A DNA stretch of 45,365 nt from CAYUVH01 sp964448135 (GTDB taxonomy: Bacteria > Verrucomicrobiota > Verrucomicrobiia > Limisphaerales > UBA8199): positions 1 to 45,365 of the forward strand of contig CAYUVH010000025.1 in the NCBI GenBank assembly GCA_964448135.1, written 5' to 3'. The position numbers and the translations under genes are program-made. Under the pieces are notes generated by a model, which was not told where the DNA came from, did no database searches, and saw only the letters and a program-made list of their open reading frames with translations. Below are positions 24,973 to 31,810 of the stretch, piece after piece (position 1 is the stretch's first letter; every line of letters starts with the position of its first letter).

Positions 24973-25611
24973 GTGATCAAAGCCATCATTTTCGACCTCG
25001 ATAGCTGTCTCGCCGCCGCCAACGAAGTCGGCGACCAACTTTTCGCTCCCGCTTTCAATGCCATCCGCGCCGCCAATCACGGCAAGATTCCCGAGGCCCA
25101 TTTGCAATCCGCCTTCCATGACTGCTGGCGATTCCCCTTGGACTTCATCGCGGAGAAATACCAGTTCTCGCCCGCGATGCGCGACGCCGGATTCGCCGCG
25201 TTGCGCCAGATCGAAGTCCGCGAACCCATGCACGGCTACGGCGATCTCGACGCGCTCACCAAGCTTGCTCCGGCCAGACTCTTCCTCGTCACGTCCGGTT
25301 TCCCCCGCCTCCAACACAGCAAAGTCCGCGCGCTCGGCATCGAAAACTTATTCACGGCTGTTCACATCGACAACATCGACGGCGGCCCTCCCGGCGGCAA
25401 ACTCGCCGCCTTCCAAGCCATTCTCAAAACCCACCAGCTTCAGCCGGATGAAGTCCTCGTGGTCGGCGACAACCCCGACTCCGAAATCGCCGCCGGCAAT
25501 CGCCTCGGCCTCACCACCATCCAAATCCTCCGCCCCGGCGTGCCCCCATCCCCGGCCGCCACCCATCAAATCCACAGCCTCACCGAACTCCCGCGATTCC
25601 TGTCTCCGTAA
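24973..25611 (+). CDS. HAD-superfamily hydrolase
   Basis: 212 residues starting with GTG. Motif I is FDLDSCL, with Asp8 (nucleophile) and Asp10. Motif II is the Thr/Ser of LFLVTSGFPRL. Motif III is the Lys of GGPPGGKLAAF. Motif IV is VVGDNPDSEIAAGNRLG. The helical cap lies between motifs I and II, as in the subclass I (phosphoglycolate/haloacid dehalogenase-like) phosphatases. The residue after the second Asp is Ser-Cys rather than the more usual Gly-Thr/Val. The substrate is probably a small phosphorylated metabolite; it cannot be named. Confidence 0.85.
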   Translation: MIKAIIFDLDSCLAAANEVGDQLFAPAFNAIRAANHGKIPEAHLQSAFHDCWRFPLDFIAEKYQFSPAMRDAGFAALRQIEVREPMHGYGDLDALTKLAPARLFLVTSGFPRLQHSKVRALGIENLFTAVHIDNIDGGPPGGKLAAFQAILKTHQLQPDEVLVVGDNPDSEIAAGNRLGLTTIQILRPGVPPSPAATHQIHSLTELPRFLSP

Positions 25612-25674
25612 AAGCCCGGAAAGACACTTGTCTGATTCCCCGATTCTGTCATATTGGAGAAAATGGTAATCACG

Positions 25675-25722
25675 CAGCGGAAAGTGGTATCCGCTGAAAG
25701 TATCACAACCTGTGGTGTTTTT
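25675..25722 (+). terminator. two hairpins after the HAD gene, weak terminator
   Basis: CAGCGGA (25675-25681) pairs perfectly with TCCGCTG (25690-25696). Then ATCACA-ACC-TGTGGT (25702-25716) is a 6-bp stem with one G-T pair, followed by GTTTTT. They may terminate the HAD transcript or form a leader for the methyltransferase gene 60 bases downstream. Confidence 0.35.
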
Positions 25723-25781
25723 GAGTGAGAGACGCCGCTGTGAAATAGCGTAAAAACGCCCGATTCAACTCATCGAAGCCT

Positions 25782-26378
25782 ATGCAACAACGACTAACGA
25801 TGTCCGAGACGCTGGGGATGTATGCCCGTTGTTTTGGGGCGGCGCTGACCAATATCAAGCAAACCGGGGCGGTCGTGCCCTCCCAGCGGTTCCTGATCAA
25901 CCGCATGATCGCCTGTGTGCCCCCCAGCTATAAGGGCCGCATCATCGAACTCGGCGCCGGCAGCGGTGCCCTCACCCTCCGCCTCGGCGCCCGCTGTCCC
26001 AAAGCCCGCATCCTCGCCTGCGAGATCAACCCGACGCTGGCCGGCGACATCGAAGACCTCATGGCCAACGCCGGCATGAGCCGCCGTCTCGAAGTCGCAA
26101 CCCAATCGGCCCAGACCCTCCTGACCGAACTTTGCGCCAAGGGCGGCGACAAGGCTGACTTCATCATCTCTGGAATCCCGCTCGCGAATTTCAAACGCGA
26201 GGAAGTCGTCGAGCTGATCTCCCTGATCAAGCACACCCTCCGCCCCGGCGGCCTGTATGTGCAATTTCAATACTCCCTCGTGGATCGCCGCACCATCAAG
26301 GAAACCTTCGGCAACATCCGCGTCGTCCCGATCCTCCTGAACATTCCTCCCGCTGTCGTTTACTACGCGCGGAAGTAA
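25782..26378 (+). CDS. class I SAM-dependent methyltransferase, PmtA-like
   Basis: 198 residues from ATG 25782; an ATG six codons later is also possible. Motif I for S-adenosylmethionine is IIELGAGSGALTLRL, followed by ILACEINP with the acidic end of strand 2, and DFIISGIPLANF at the motif IV position. The overall plan (short N-terminus with 'TGAVVPSQRFLINRMI' and a strand QFQYS near the end) resembles the phospholipid N-methyltransferase PmtA/COG3963 group and its rRNA-adenine-dimethylase relatives. A lipid substrate is inferred; the sequence does not prove it. Confidence 0.75.
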   Translation: MQQRLTMSETLGMYARCFGAALTNIKQTGAVVPSQRFLINRMIACVPPSYKGRIIELGAGSGALTLRLGARCPKARILACEINPTLAGDIEDLMANAGMSRRLEVATQSAQTLLTELCAKGGDKADFIISGIPLANFKREEVVELISLIKHTLRPGGLYVQFQYSLVDRRTIKETFGNIRVVPILLNIPPAVVYYARK

Positions 26379-26436
26379 TGGACAGCCGGGTAAACCGGGG
26401 TCCTTCTTTTTCGAGACACTCCATTTCAGGACCGCC

Positions 26437-26868
26437 TCAGTTCGCGGGTGATCTCAAATTCTGCTTCAGAGAATTGAGCTGAAGGAACCGTTTGGTTCCT
26501 TTGAGCAGGGTGTACGAAATTCCCGGCACTGGATTGGTTCGAAGGATTATGAACCCAATGTCCTGACGGCCAACAACTCGATCCACGGTGTAATTTGGCA
26601 CAATGCATGCCAATCGATCTGGCTTGTCGAGATCCGCGAATTGAATATGGGCCTCGTGAAGCACATTGGTAATCGCTCCAGCCTTTCGCAATTGATCGTT
26701 GGAGTAACAAATTACAGCCTCATGCTTGGGCAAGCCCATATTGGTTACGACCACGTAATCAGCTTGAAGAATTACATACTCCTCCGCGCTAACCACGTAT
26801 TTTAGATACATCAACGCGAGGACGCCGCAAACCACCATCATTCCAAAAGCGACCAGAACTTTACGCAT
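26437..26868 (-). CDS. membrane-anchored protein of unknown function
   Basis: 143 residues from ATG 26868 (MRKVLVAFGMMVVCGVLALM); the frame opens eight codons upstream. The first 22 residues are a signal anchor. The rest has strand-rich stretches with the repeated word 'YVV', including 'AEEYVILQADYVVVTNMGLP' and a C-terminal basic part. The part after the anchor is presumably periplasmic. No family is recognised. The GC content is lower than in neighbouring genes, which may point to a different origin. It shares direction with the 90-aa gene upstream. Confidence 0.65.
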   Translation of the reverse strand: MRKVLVAFGMMVVCGVLALMYLKYVVSAEEYVILQADYVVVTNMGLPKHEAVICYSNDQLRKAGAITNVLHEAHIQFADLDKPDRLACIVPNYTVDRVVGRQDIGFIILRTNPVPGISYTLLKGTKRFLQLNSLKQNLRSPAN

Positions 26869-26901
26869 TTCGAAAGTCTCGGCCGAAGCCAATACTGGAT
26901 T

Positions 26902-27174
26902 CTAATCTAACGCTACCTCGGGAAATCGTTCGCGAATCAGCTTCTTTATCCGGCCCTCTTCCTCGGGCCGGGAACGTCGGCGATTGATGCGACGGCGAAC
27001 GGCATCCAGCAATTCCAGCCAATCTTCCAACGGCGGCTCCGGCACTTCCTTCCATTGGTCATAGCGCTTCTCGCGCGTGAAAAAGAGCCACTCGCGCCCA
27101 AAGTGCTGGACGTAAACCTGGAGCGACTTCCCGTCCTCCGTCTCGCGCTCCCAACCGATTTCAGCTTTAGGCAT
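26902..27174 (-). CDS. small charged cytosolic protein of unknown function
   Basis: 90 residues, rich in Arg, Glu and Trp (MPKAEIGWERETEDGKSLQV, then REWLFFTREKRYDQWKEVPE). The first half looks like a small beta-sheet; the second half is a basic helix (LLDAVRRRINRRRSRPEEEG). It has no signal peptide. I know similar short proteins from related genomes but no function. The start ATG at 27174 is unambiguous. It lies downstream of ispF on the same strand, separated by a repeat. Confidence 0.65.
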   Translation of the reverse strand: MPKAEIGWERETEDGKSLQVYVQHFGREWLFFTREKRYDQWKEVPEPPLEDWLELLDAVRRRINRRRSRPEEEGRIKKLIRERFPEVALD

Positions 27175-27206
27175 GTCAAAAATGCGTCGTGTGGCAGCCA
27201 GCGATT

Positions 27207-27243
27207 CTCCCGCTCCTGGGGGAGAGAACCGGGGTGAGGCCGG
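27207..27243. repeat. dispersed repeat with GGGTGAGG, copy 3
   Basis: CTCCCGCTCCTGGGGGAGAG followed by AACCGGGGTGAGGCCGG, a diverged copy of the blocks at 4684-4720 and 19859-19901. Confidence 0.55.
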
Positions 27244-27261
27244 ACGTTTGCTTCACAGATT

Positions 27262-27738
27262 TCACGGTAAATCCACACTCGCGACCGCCATGGCCGCAAT
27301 CCCTTCCTCCCGACCGATGCAGCCAATTCCTTCATTGGTCGTGGCCTTCACGCCGACCTTCTTCACATCAATCCCCAGCGCGGTCGCGATGTTTTGTTTC
27401 ATCGCCGCGATGTACGGCGCAATCTTCGGCTGCTGCGCCAGCAGCGTCGCGTCCACGTTCACAATCCGCCCGCCAAGCTTCCCCACCTGCTTAGCCGCCT
27501 CTTCGAGAAACACCTTGCTCGGCGCGCCCTTCCAGCGCGAATCAGTGTTCGGAAAAAAATGACCGATGTCCGACTCGCCCACCGCGCCCAGCACCGCGTC
27601 GCAAATCGCGTGCATCAGGGCATCCGCATCCGAATGGCCGTCGAGACCTTTCGTATAAGAAATCTCCACCCCGCCCAGAATCAGCCTGCGGCCGGTCGTG
27701 AGCGTGTGAATGTCGTAACCAATTCCAACGTGAACCAT
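27262..27738 (-). CDS. ispF: 2-C-methyl-D-erythritol 2,4-cyclodiphosphate synthase IspF
   Basis: Forms the cyclic diphosphate in the non-mevalonate isoprenoid route, using a divalent metal. 158 residues from ATG 27738, the standard length; the frame continues 57 codons upstream through a repeat. The metal ligands are visible: Asp9 and His11 in GYDIH and His43 in 'GHSDADALMHAICDA'. GESDIGHFFPNTD, 'NVDATLLAQQPKIAPYI' and the C-terminal 'VGVKATTNEGIGCIGREEG' complete the family. No other isoprenoid gene is adjacent. An inverted repeat pair lies in its upstream region. Confidence 0.96.
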   Translation of the reverse strand: MVHVGIGYDIHTLTTGRRLILGGVEISYTKGLDGHSDADALMHAICDAVLGAVGESDIGHFFPNTDSRWKGAPSKVFLEEAAKQVGKLGGRIVNVDATLLAQQPKIAPYIAAMKQNIATALGIDVKKVGVKATTNEGIGCIGREEGIAAMAVASVDLP

Positions 27739-27816
27739 GCGAAAACTATAGGCGGCGCTGAACGCGAGACCAAGGGATTTGTGACCGAAGGCTCCGAGCG
27801 CGGCCGCTCCAGATGC

Positions 27817-27900
27817 GTAGCAGCCGAGGTAACGAGGCTCCATATTTCCGAACGCCTGCAAGCTCCCGAGCAGATGGAGCCTCGTCACCTCGGCTGCTAC
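27817..27900. repeat. GTAGCAGCCGAGG repeat, complete inverted pair 2
   Basis: The left arm 27817-27843 begins gtagcagccgaggtaacgag and ends GGCTCCAT. The right arm 27874-27900 pairs with it in 26 of 27 bases. The 30-base centre is unrelated to that of the copy at 21400-21483, although both elements are exactly 84 bases long. It lies between ispF and the glycosyltransferase gene. Confidence 0.87.
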
Positions 27901-27913
27901 GGGAATCAAACAA

Positions 27914-28690
27914 TCACGCTACGAGAAACGGCTTGTCGGATGGAGCAGCACCGGCCGGTCCCGATTTACGTGGGGCCGGATTCTCGAGCGGAACCATAAG
28001 CTTGAGCTGCCGGTTCAAATACATCCGCACCATGATGAGATCATGAATGCCACGCCCGAGGCGGTTCCACATGCCGTATTTGGACACGCCGGCCACCCGC
28101 GGACGATGATTCACCGGCGACTCCTTGACCACGCCGCCCGCCCGCTGAACAAAGACCGGCATGAATCGGTGAATGCCATTAAACGGCGGCAGAAACGCCA
28201 GCAGCGAACGCTTGAAAACCCGGGCATTGCAACCCGTATCCCGAAAGTCAGTTCCCAGCGCGAGCTTCCGCGCCGCGCGCGCCACCCGCGTTGAAATTTT
28301 GCGCAGCCCATCGTCCATGCGCTTTGTCCGCACGCCGCACACCGCGTCCGCACCCTCGAGTTCCTTGACCATCCTCGGCAAATCCGCCGGATCATTTTGC
28401 CGGTCGCCATCCAGGGTCGCGATGATCGGCGCGCGGCTGGCCTGGAAACCCGTCCACAACGCCGCGCTTTGGCCACTGCGAACCGGATGTTGCAAGGGAC
28501 GAACCCTCGAATCCGCTGCCTGCGCGGCGAGAATTTGCCGCCATGTATCGTCATCGCTTTTGTCGTCCACGAGGATTAATTCGATCGAGTAGGGCGAGGA
28601 CTTGAACGCAGCGAGAATTTCGTCCGCCAGCGGGCGCACGTTCGGACTTTCATTGAAGAAAGGAATAACGACGGAAATGTCGGGGTCCAT
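27914..28690 (-). CDS. family 2 glycosyltransferase (DPM1-like, without membrane helices)
   Basis: 258 residues from ATG 28690 (MDPDISVVIPFFNESPNVRP); the longer open frame upstream is not family-like. Visible are the GT-A start, LILVDDKSDDDTW, the metal-binding Asp94-Gly-Asp96 (TLDGDRQNDP), GVRTKRMDDGLRK, 'DTGCNARVFKRSLL' and the VSKYGMWNRLGRG end. The family transfers a sugar to polyprenyl phosphate (dolichol-phosphate mannosyltransferase/ArnC relatives); this version lacks the C-terminal membrane helices of ArnC. It is the last gene of a minus-strand run interrupted by the four-helix-bundle element. Sugar and acceptor are inferred only in general terms. Confidence 0.85.
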   Translation of the reverse strand: MDPDISVVIPFFNESPNVRPLADEILAAFKSSPYSIELILVDDKSDDDTWRQILAAQAADSRVRPLQHPVRSGQSAALWTGFQASRAPIIATLDGDRQNDPADLPRMVKELEGADAVCGVRTKRMDDGLRKISTRVARAARKLALGTDFRDTGCNARVFKRSLLAFLPPFNGIHRFMPVFVQRAGGVVKESPVNHRPRVAGVSKYGMWNRLGRGIHDLIMVRMYLNRQLKLMVPLENPAPRKSGPAGAAPSDKPFLVA

Positions 28691-28840
28691 TGCGTCGGGC
28701 TTGCGGCGGCGTTGGGTTGTTTGCTTAAACAGCAACCGGGTCGCCGGCCGCTGAAGAAGAGCATAGAAAAGTGTGCCGGTGGTGGCACGACAATTTTGGC
28801 TCGAAATCACAATGCCGACCGATCTAAATAAACCAACCGA

Positions 28841-28896
28841 TTCCAATTCCTAATCCTAATCGTAATCTTAATCCTAATCCCAATACCAAACCTCCC
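28841..28896. repeat. left hexamer array of the four-helix-bundle element
   Basis: Read in sixes from 28843: CCAATT CCTAAT CCTAAT, CGTAAT CTTAAT CCTAAT, CCCAAT ACCAAA CCTCCC, and then the ATG of the four-helix-bundle gene. The period of six continues right to the start codon. Bases 28848-28881 pair with 29294-29327 on the other side of the gene, 32 of 34 matching. Confidence 0.9.
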
Positions 28897-29301
28897 ATGA
28901 AACGCCAATTCGACCACGAGAAACTCGAAGTTTATCACACCTCGCTCTCGTTCATTGTCTGGCTGGAGCCTCTTCTTCAATCGCTGCCAAAGACTATTTC
29001 AGCGCGCGATCAACTGGATCGCGCCAGCACTTCTATTCCTTTGAATCTGGCCGAGGGCAACGGGAAATTCACCTCAGCGGACCGGTGCCGGTTCTTCGAC
29101 ACGGCGCGGGGTTCCGCTCTGGAATGCGCGGCCGCTTTGGATGTCCTCGTTTGCAAGGGTTTGACGGATGGCACACAGATCGAATCGGGGAAAGAGAAGC
29201 TCATCAGCATTGTTTCGATGCTGGTGGGACTGATTAAGGCAAACTCGAATTATCGTTTGCACGACGGGAAAGAAGGCGAAGCAGACGACGGAGGGGATTA
29301 G
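28897..29301 (+). CDS. four-helix-bundle protein (S23 / 23S rRNA intervening-sequence family)
   Basis: 134 residues. It shows the family pattern FDHEKLEVYHTSLSFIVWL, then 'QLDRASTSIPLNLAEGNGK' and 'FFDTARGSALECAAALDVLV', followed by a last helix ISIVSMLVGLI. Such proteins are encoded inside intervening sequences of 23S rRNA or as free-standing genes. They form small helical bundles (the Avd accessory protein of diversity-generating retroelements is related); their function outside those settings is unknown. The ATG directly abuts a hexamer array, without a Shine-Dalgarno site. The stop TAG is formed by the opposite array. The gene is antisense to its neighbours phoR and the glycosyltransferase. 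No rRNA or reverse transcriptase is in the window. Confidence 0.92.
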   Translation: MKRQFDHEKLEVYHTSLSFIVWLEPLLQSLPKTISARDQLDRASTSIPLNLAEGNGKFTSADRCRFFDTARGSALECAAALDVLVCKGLTDGTQIESGKEKLISIVSMLVGLIKANSNYRLHDGKEGEADDGGD

Positions 29302-29331
29302 GATTAGGATTACGATTACGATTAGGAGGAA
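29293..29331. repeat. right hexamer array of the four-helix-bundle element
   Basis: GGATTA at 29295, 29301 and 29307, then CGATTA at 29313 and 29319, then GGAGGA at 29325. The stop codon of the four-helix-bundle gene (TAG, 29299-29301) lies inside the array. The array ends three bases before the phoR stop codon. Confidence 0.9.
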
Positions 29332-29333
29332 AT

Positions 29334-30533
29334 TTAAGCCCTCAGGCTGTGCTCACCCTCCAACTGCTCCTCCGGCAACGCCAGAAAAAACGTCGCGCCG
29401 CGGCCAACTTCACTGCGAGCCCACACGCGGCCGCCATGGCTCTGAACCAGATGCTTCACAATAGCCAGCCCCAACCCGGTCCCACCTTGTTCGCGTGAGC
29501 GCGCTTTGTCCACCCGATAGAAACGTTCGAACACCCGCTCCAATGCACCAGGAGGAATGCCTGGGCCATCATCCTGCACCGAAACCTCAATCTCTCCCTC
29601 CCCGGCAACCCGGGCGGCGATCGTCACGTTTCCATCCTGTCGCCCGTACTTGATGGCGTTGTCCACGAGGTTGCTGAGGACTTGCTCCAGGCGGTCGGGA
29701 TCAGCGCGAACCGTTAACTCCGATACGTCGGTGATCACCTTCACGCCGCGCGCCTGGGCCCGGGACCGGAAGTCGGAAAGCACTTTCTCGATTATCGTGC
29801 GCAGACTCACCGGCTCCAGGTTCAGCTTCATCCGTCCCGATTCCAGTTCCGAGATGGTGAGCAAATCCTCGATGAGAAGTTTTAACCGTTCCGCGTTGCG
29901 ATCAATTGTGGCGAGAAATTTGGCGGCGACTTCGGGATTGTCCTTCGCGCCTTCGAGCAGGGTTTCGACGTAGCCTTTAATGAGCGAAAGCGGCGTCCGC
30001 AATTCGTGGCTGACATTGGCCACGAATTCCTTGCGGGTGTTTTCAAGCTGCTTGAGCCGGGTCAGATCGTGAAACACCAAAATTGCGCCCTGCGGACGGC
30101 CGGCCGTATCGAGCGCGGCGGAGGCGTTCACTTGCAGCCACCGCTCGTTGGGCCACGGGAGTTTTATTTCGTAGCCCAGCACCTGCTTCTCCCGCGAAAG
30201 CGTGGCGACGACTTCGGCGAGCTCGGGCAGCTTGAGCGCCTCAACGATGCTCTTGTCGCGGATGTCTCCCCGCACATCAAACAGCGCGATGAAAGCCTGG
30301 TTCGCCAGTTGAATGAGGCCGTTGCGATCCACCAACAACAGCCCCTCGGCCATGCTGTTGAACAGGGCTTCCTGTTGCGTGCGGATGTGAACGGACGCAC
30401 GTTCCTGGTCACGGCGCATGCGATCCAGCTCGATCCGCGCGGTCGCGGTCGCGCGGTTGTAGCGCCCCTTCCACCACCGGTGCACCATGGCCAGCGCCCC
30501 AAAAAATACCAGGGTGAGAATTAAGTACGACAT
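29334..30533 (-). CDS. phoR: phosphate-type sensor histidine kinase PhoR
   Basis: 399 residues. One membrane helix (2-18) with a short basic stretch is followed by a linker, a PAS domain (about 53-165, LLLVDRNGLIQLANQAF), a HisKA domain with the phospho-accepting His176 in NVSHELRTPLSLIKGYVETL, and a HATPase domain with NLVDNAIKYG, QDDGPGIPPG and GGTGLGLAIVKHLV. A single membrane anchor plus cytosolic PAS without a periplasmic sensor is the PhoR layout. It is downstream of the phoB-like gene on the same strand (59-base gap), and a PHO-box-like array precedes phoB. The start ATG at 30533 sits beside a CCCTTAAGGG palindrome. Confidence 0.85.
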   Translation of the reverse strand: MSYLILTLVFFGALAMVHRWWKGRYNRATATARIELDRMRRDQERASVHIRTQQEALFNSMAEGLLLVDRNGLIQLANQAFIALFDVRGDIRDKSIVEALKLPELAEVVATLSREKQVLGYEIKLPWPNERWLQVNASAALDTAGRPQGAILVFHDLTRLKQLENTRKEFVANVSHELRTPLSLIKGYVETLLEGAKDNPEVAAKFLATIDRNAERLKLLIEDLLTISELESGRMKLNLEPVSLRTIIEKVLSDFRSRAQARGVKVITDVSELTVRADPDRLEQVLSNLVDNAIKYGRQDGNVTIAARVAGEGEIEVSVQDDGPGIPPGALERVFERFYRVDKARSREQGGTGLGLAIVKHLVQSHGGRVWARSEVGRGATFFLALPEEQLEGEHSLRA

Positions 30534-30592
30534 CCCTTAAGGGACCGAAGCTTTGCGATTCGGCCGCTGCTGACCGCCTGACTTGTCTCCGA

Positions 30593-31291
30593 TCACTGGG
30601 TTTCGGCAAAACGATAACCCACCCCGCGCACGGTATCAAGGAAGCGTGCCGCCGGTCCCAGTTTATCCCGCAAACGCCGCATGTGGGTGTCCACAGTGCG
30701 CGTATCAATGAGGTTGTCGTATTCCCATACGTCGCGGAGCAGTTGGTCGCGCGATTGCACGCGACCGCGGCGTTCAGCCAGCACCGCCAGAAGCTTGAAT
30801 TCGGTCGCGGTCAATTCGAGCGCCTTGCCCCGCCAGGTGACCTGGTGGCGCGCGGTATCAATCGTTAAATCTCCCACGCTCAGAATATCGGGGATCTCCT
30901 CGGCGGGCCGTCCGCGTTCGAGCAATTTTTTCACCCGCAGCACCAATTCGCGCGGGCTGAAAGGTTTGGTGACGTAATCGTCCGCGCCGAGTTCGAGGCC
31001 GACGACGCGATCCACTTCCGTCGCCTTGGCCGTCAGCATGATGATCGGAATGCCGGAGGTCGTCGGGTCACGGCGCAACAGTTTGCAAACCTCCAGGCCA
31101 TCCACTTCCGGCAGCATCAGGTCCAAAACGACCAGACTCGGCGCCATGGTGCGGGCTTTGGTCAATGCCTCCGCGCCGTCTTCCGCCGAGATGACCTTGA
31201 AACCCGCCTGCTGAAGGTTGAATTCGACCAACTCCACCGCCTCGGGTTCGTCGTCCACCACCAGGATCGTAGGTTTCACTTGTGTCGGCAT
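30593..31291 (-). CDS. phoB: OmpR/PhoB-family response regulator
   Basis: 232 residues from ATG 31291 (MPTQVKPTILVVDDEPEAVE); an ATG two codons upstream is also possible. Receiver domain about 8-120, with the phospho-acceptor Asp57 in VVLDLMLPEVDG and Lys in DDYVTKPFSPREL. The C-terminal winged-helix domain contains 'ELTATEFKLLAVLAERRGRV', RDQLLRDVWEY and 'TVDTHMRRLRDKLGPAARFL' with VRGVGYRF at the end, as in PhoB. The phoB-phoR order and the 11-base-periodic GTGAC array upstream support a phosphate-starvation regulator that controls its own gene. No phosphate transporter genes are in the window. Confidence 0.85.
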   Translation of the reverse strand: MPTQVKPTILVVDDEPEAVELVEFNLQQAGFKVISAEDGAEALTKARTMAPSLVVLDLMLPEVDGLEVCKLLRRDPTTSGIPIIMLTAKATEVDRVVGLELGADDYVTKPFSPRELVLRVKKLLERGRPAEEIPDILSVGDLTIDTARHQVTWRGKALELTATEFKLLAVLAERRGRVQSRDQLLRDVWEYDNLIDTRTVDTHMRRLRDKLGPAARFLDTVRGVGYRFAETQ

Positions 31292-31343
31292 AAGCATCGC
31301 CCACGGGATAGCACGCCGCACGGGACCAAACAACGCCGCGCGC

Positions 31344-31376
31344 GTGACAACCGTGTGACGGAATGGTGACGGATCG
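31344..31376 (-). promoter_or_regulatory. PHO-box-like array upstream of phoB
   Basis: GTGAC occurs on the plus strand at 31344, 31355 and 31366, exactly 11 bases apart. On the phoB strand this reads as three GTCAC-N6 units, the spacing and core of the known PHO box (TGTCA repeats of 11 bases). It lies 53-85 bases upstream of the phoB start, as expected for autoregulation. Confidence 0.7.
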
Positions 31377-31390
31377 CGGCCGACATGGGA

Positions 31391-31768
31391 TCAGCGCCGG
31401 TTGAAGACGCTCTCGCCGGGAGCGGGCGGCAAGGGAGTGCCGCAATACAGGCAGGCCTGGCGGCGGGCGTTGGTGGCGCGGCCGCAATTGGGGCACTGTT
31501 TGGATTCCGCCACGGTGATCTTGCCGTCCTCAACGCCATCACGAAGGTCGATCTCCTTGATCTTCTCAACGATGGCCTCGTCGCCGACTTCGCACGCTTC
31601 CCGCAGCAATTCCCACATGGCCTGGCAGCCGATCGTGAGCGCGTCGCAACGGCGCTTCAATTCGTTGACTTCGAATTGCAGCCGCTCGGACCTGTCCTGG
31701 GCGGCTTCGGCTTTGATTTCGGCGGCGTTCAGTCGCGGCCCCTCGGCAAACCAATCGAACGATCTCAT
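31391..31768 (-). CDS. helical protein with C-terminal zinc ribbon
   Basis: 125 residues. Residues 14-60 are predicted helical and partly coiled-coil (AAQDRSERLQFEVNELKRRC). The C-terminus is a zinc ribbon with Cys92/Cys95 and Cys106/Cys109 (CPNCGR and CLYCG), then a Pro-rich tail. No signal or membrane segment. The function is unknown; the ribbon suggests a nucleic-acid or protein contact. It lies 99 bases upstream of the PhoB start on the same strand, with the PHO-box-like array in between, so phoB need not depend on it. Confidence 0.7.
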   Translation of the reverse strand: MRSFDWFAEGPRLNAAEIKAEAAQDRSERLQFEVNELKRRCDALTIGCQAMWELLREACEVGDEAIVEKIKEIDLRDGVEDGKITVAESKQCPNCGRATNARRQACLYCGTPLPPAPGESVFNRR

Positions 31769-31810
31769 AAATTGTCCGGGCCAGACTGGCTGGCCATCTA
31801 ATCCAAGTAT

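Noticed and set aside
28841..28896. Telomere-like TTAGG(A) hexamers considered as a linear-replicon end
   Set aside because: The arrays are short, internal, inverted around one gene and flanked by ordinary chromosomal genes, so they are not a telomere.
28897..29301. Four-helix-bundle gene considered as the Avd subunit of a diversity-generating retroelement
   Set aside because: There is no reverse transcriptase, template repeat or variable repeat in the window; the sequence fits the S23/IVS branch better.
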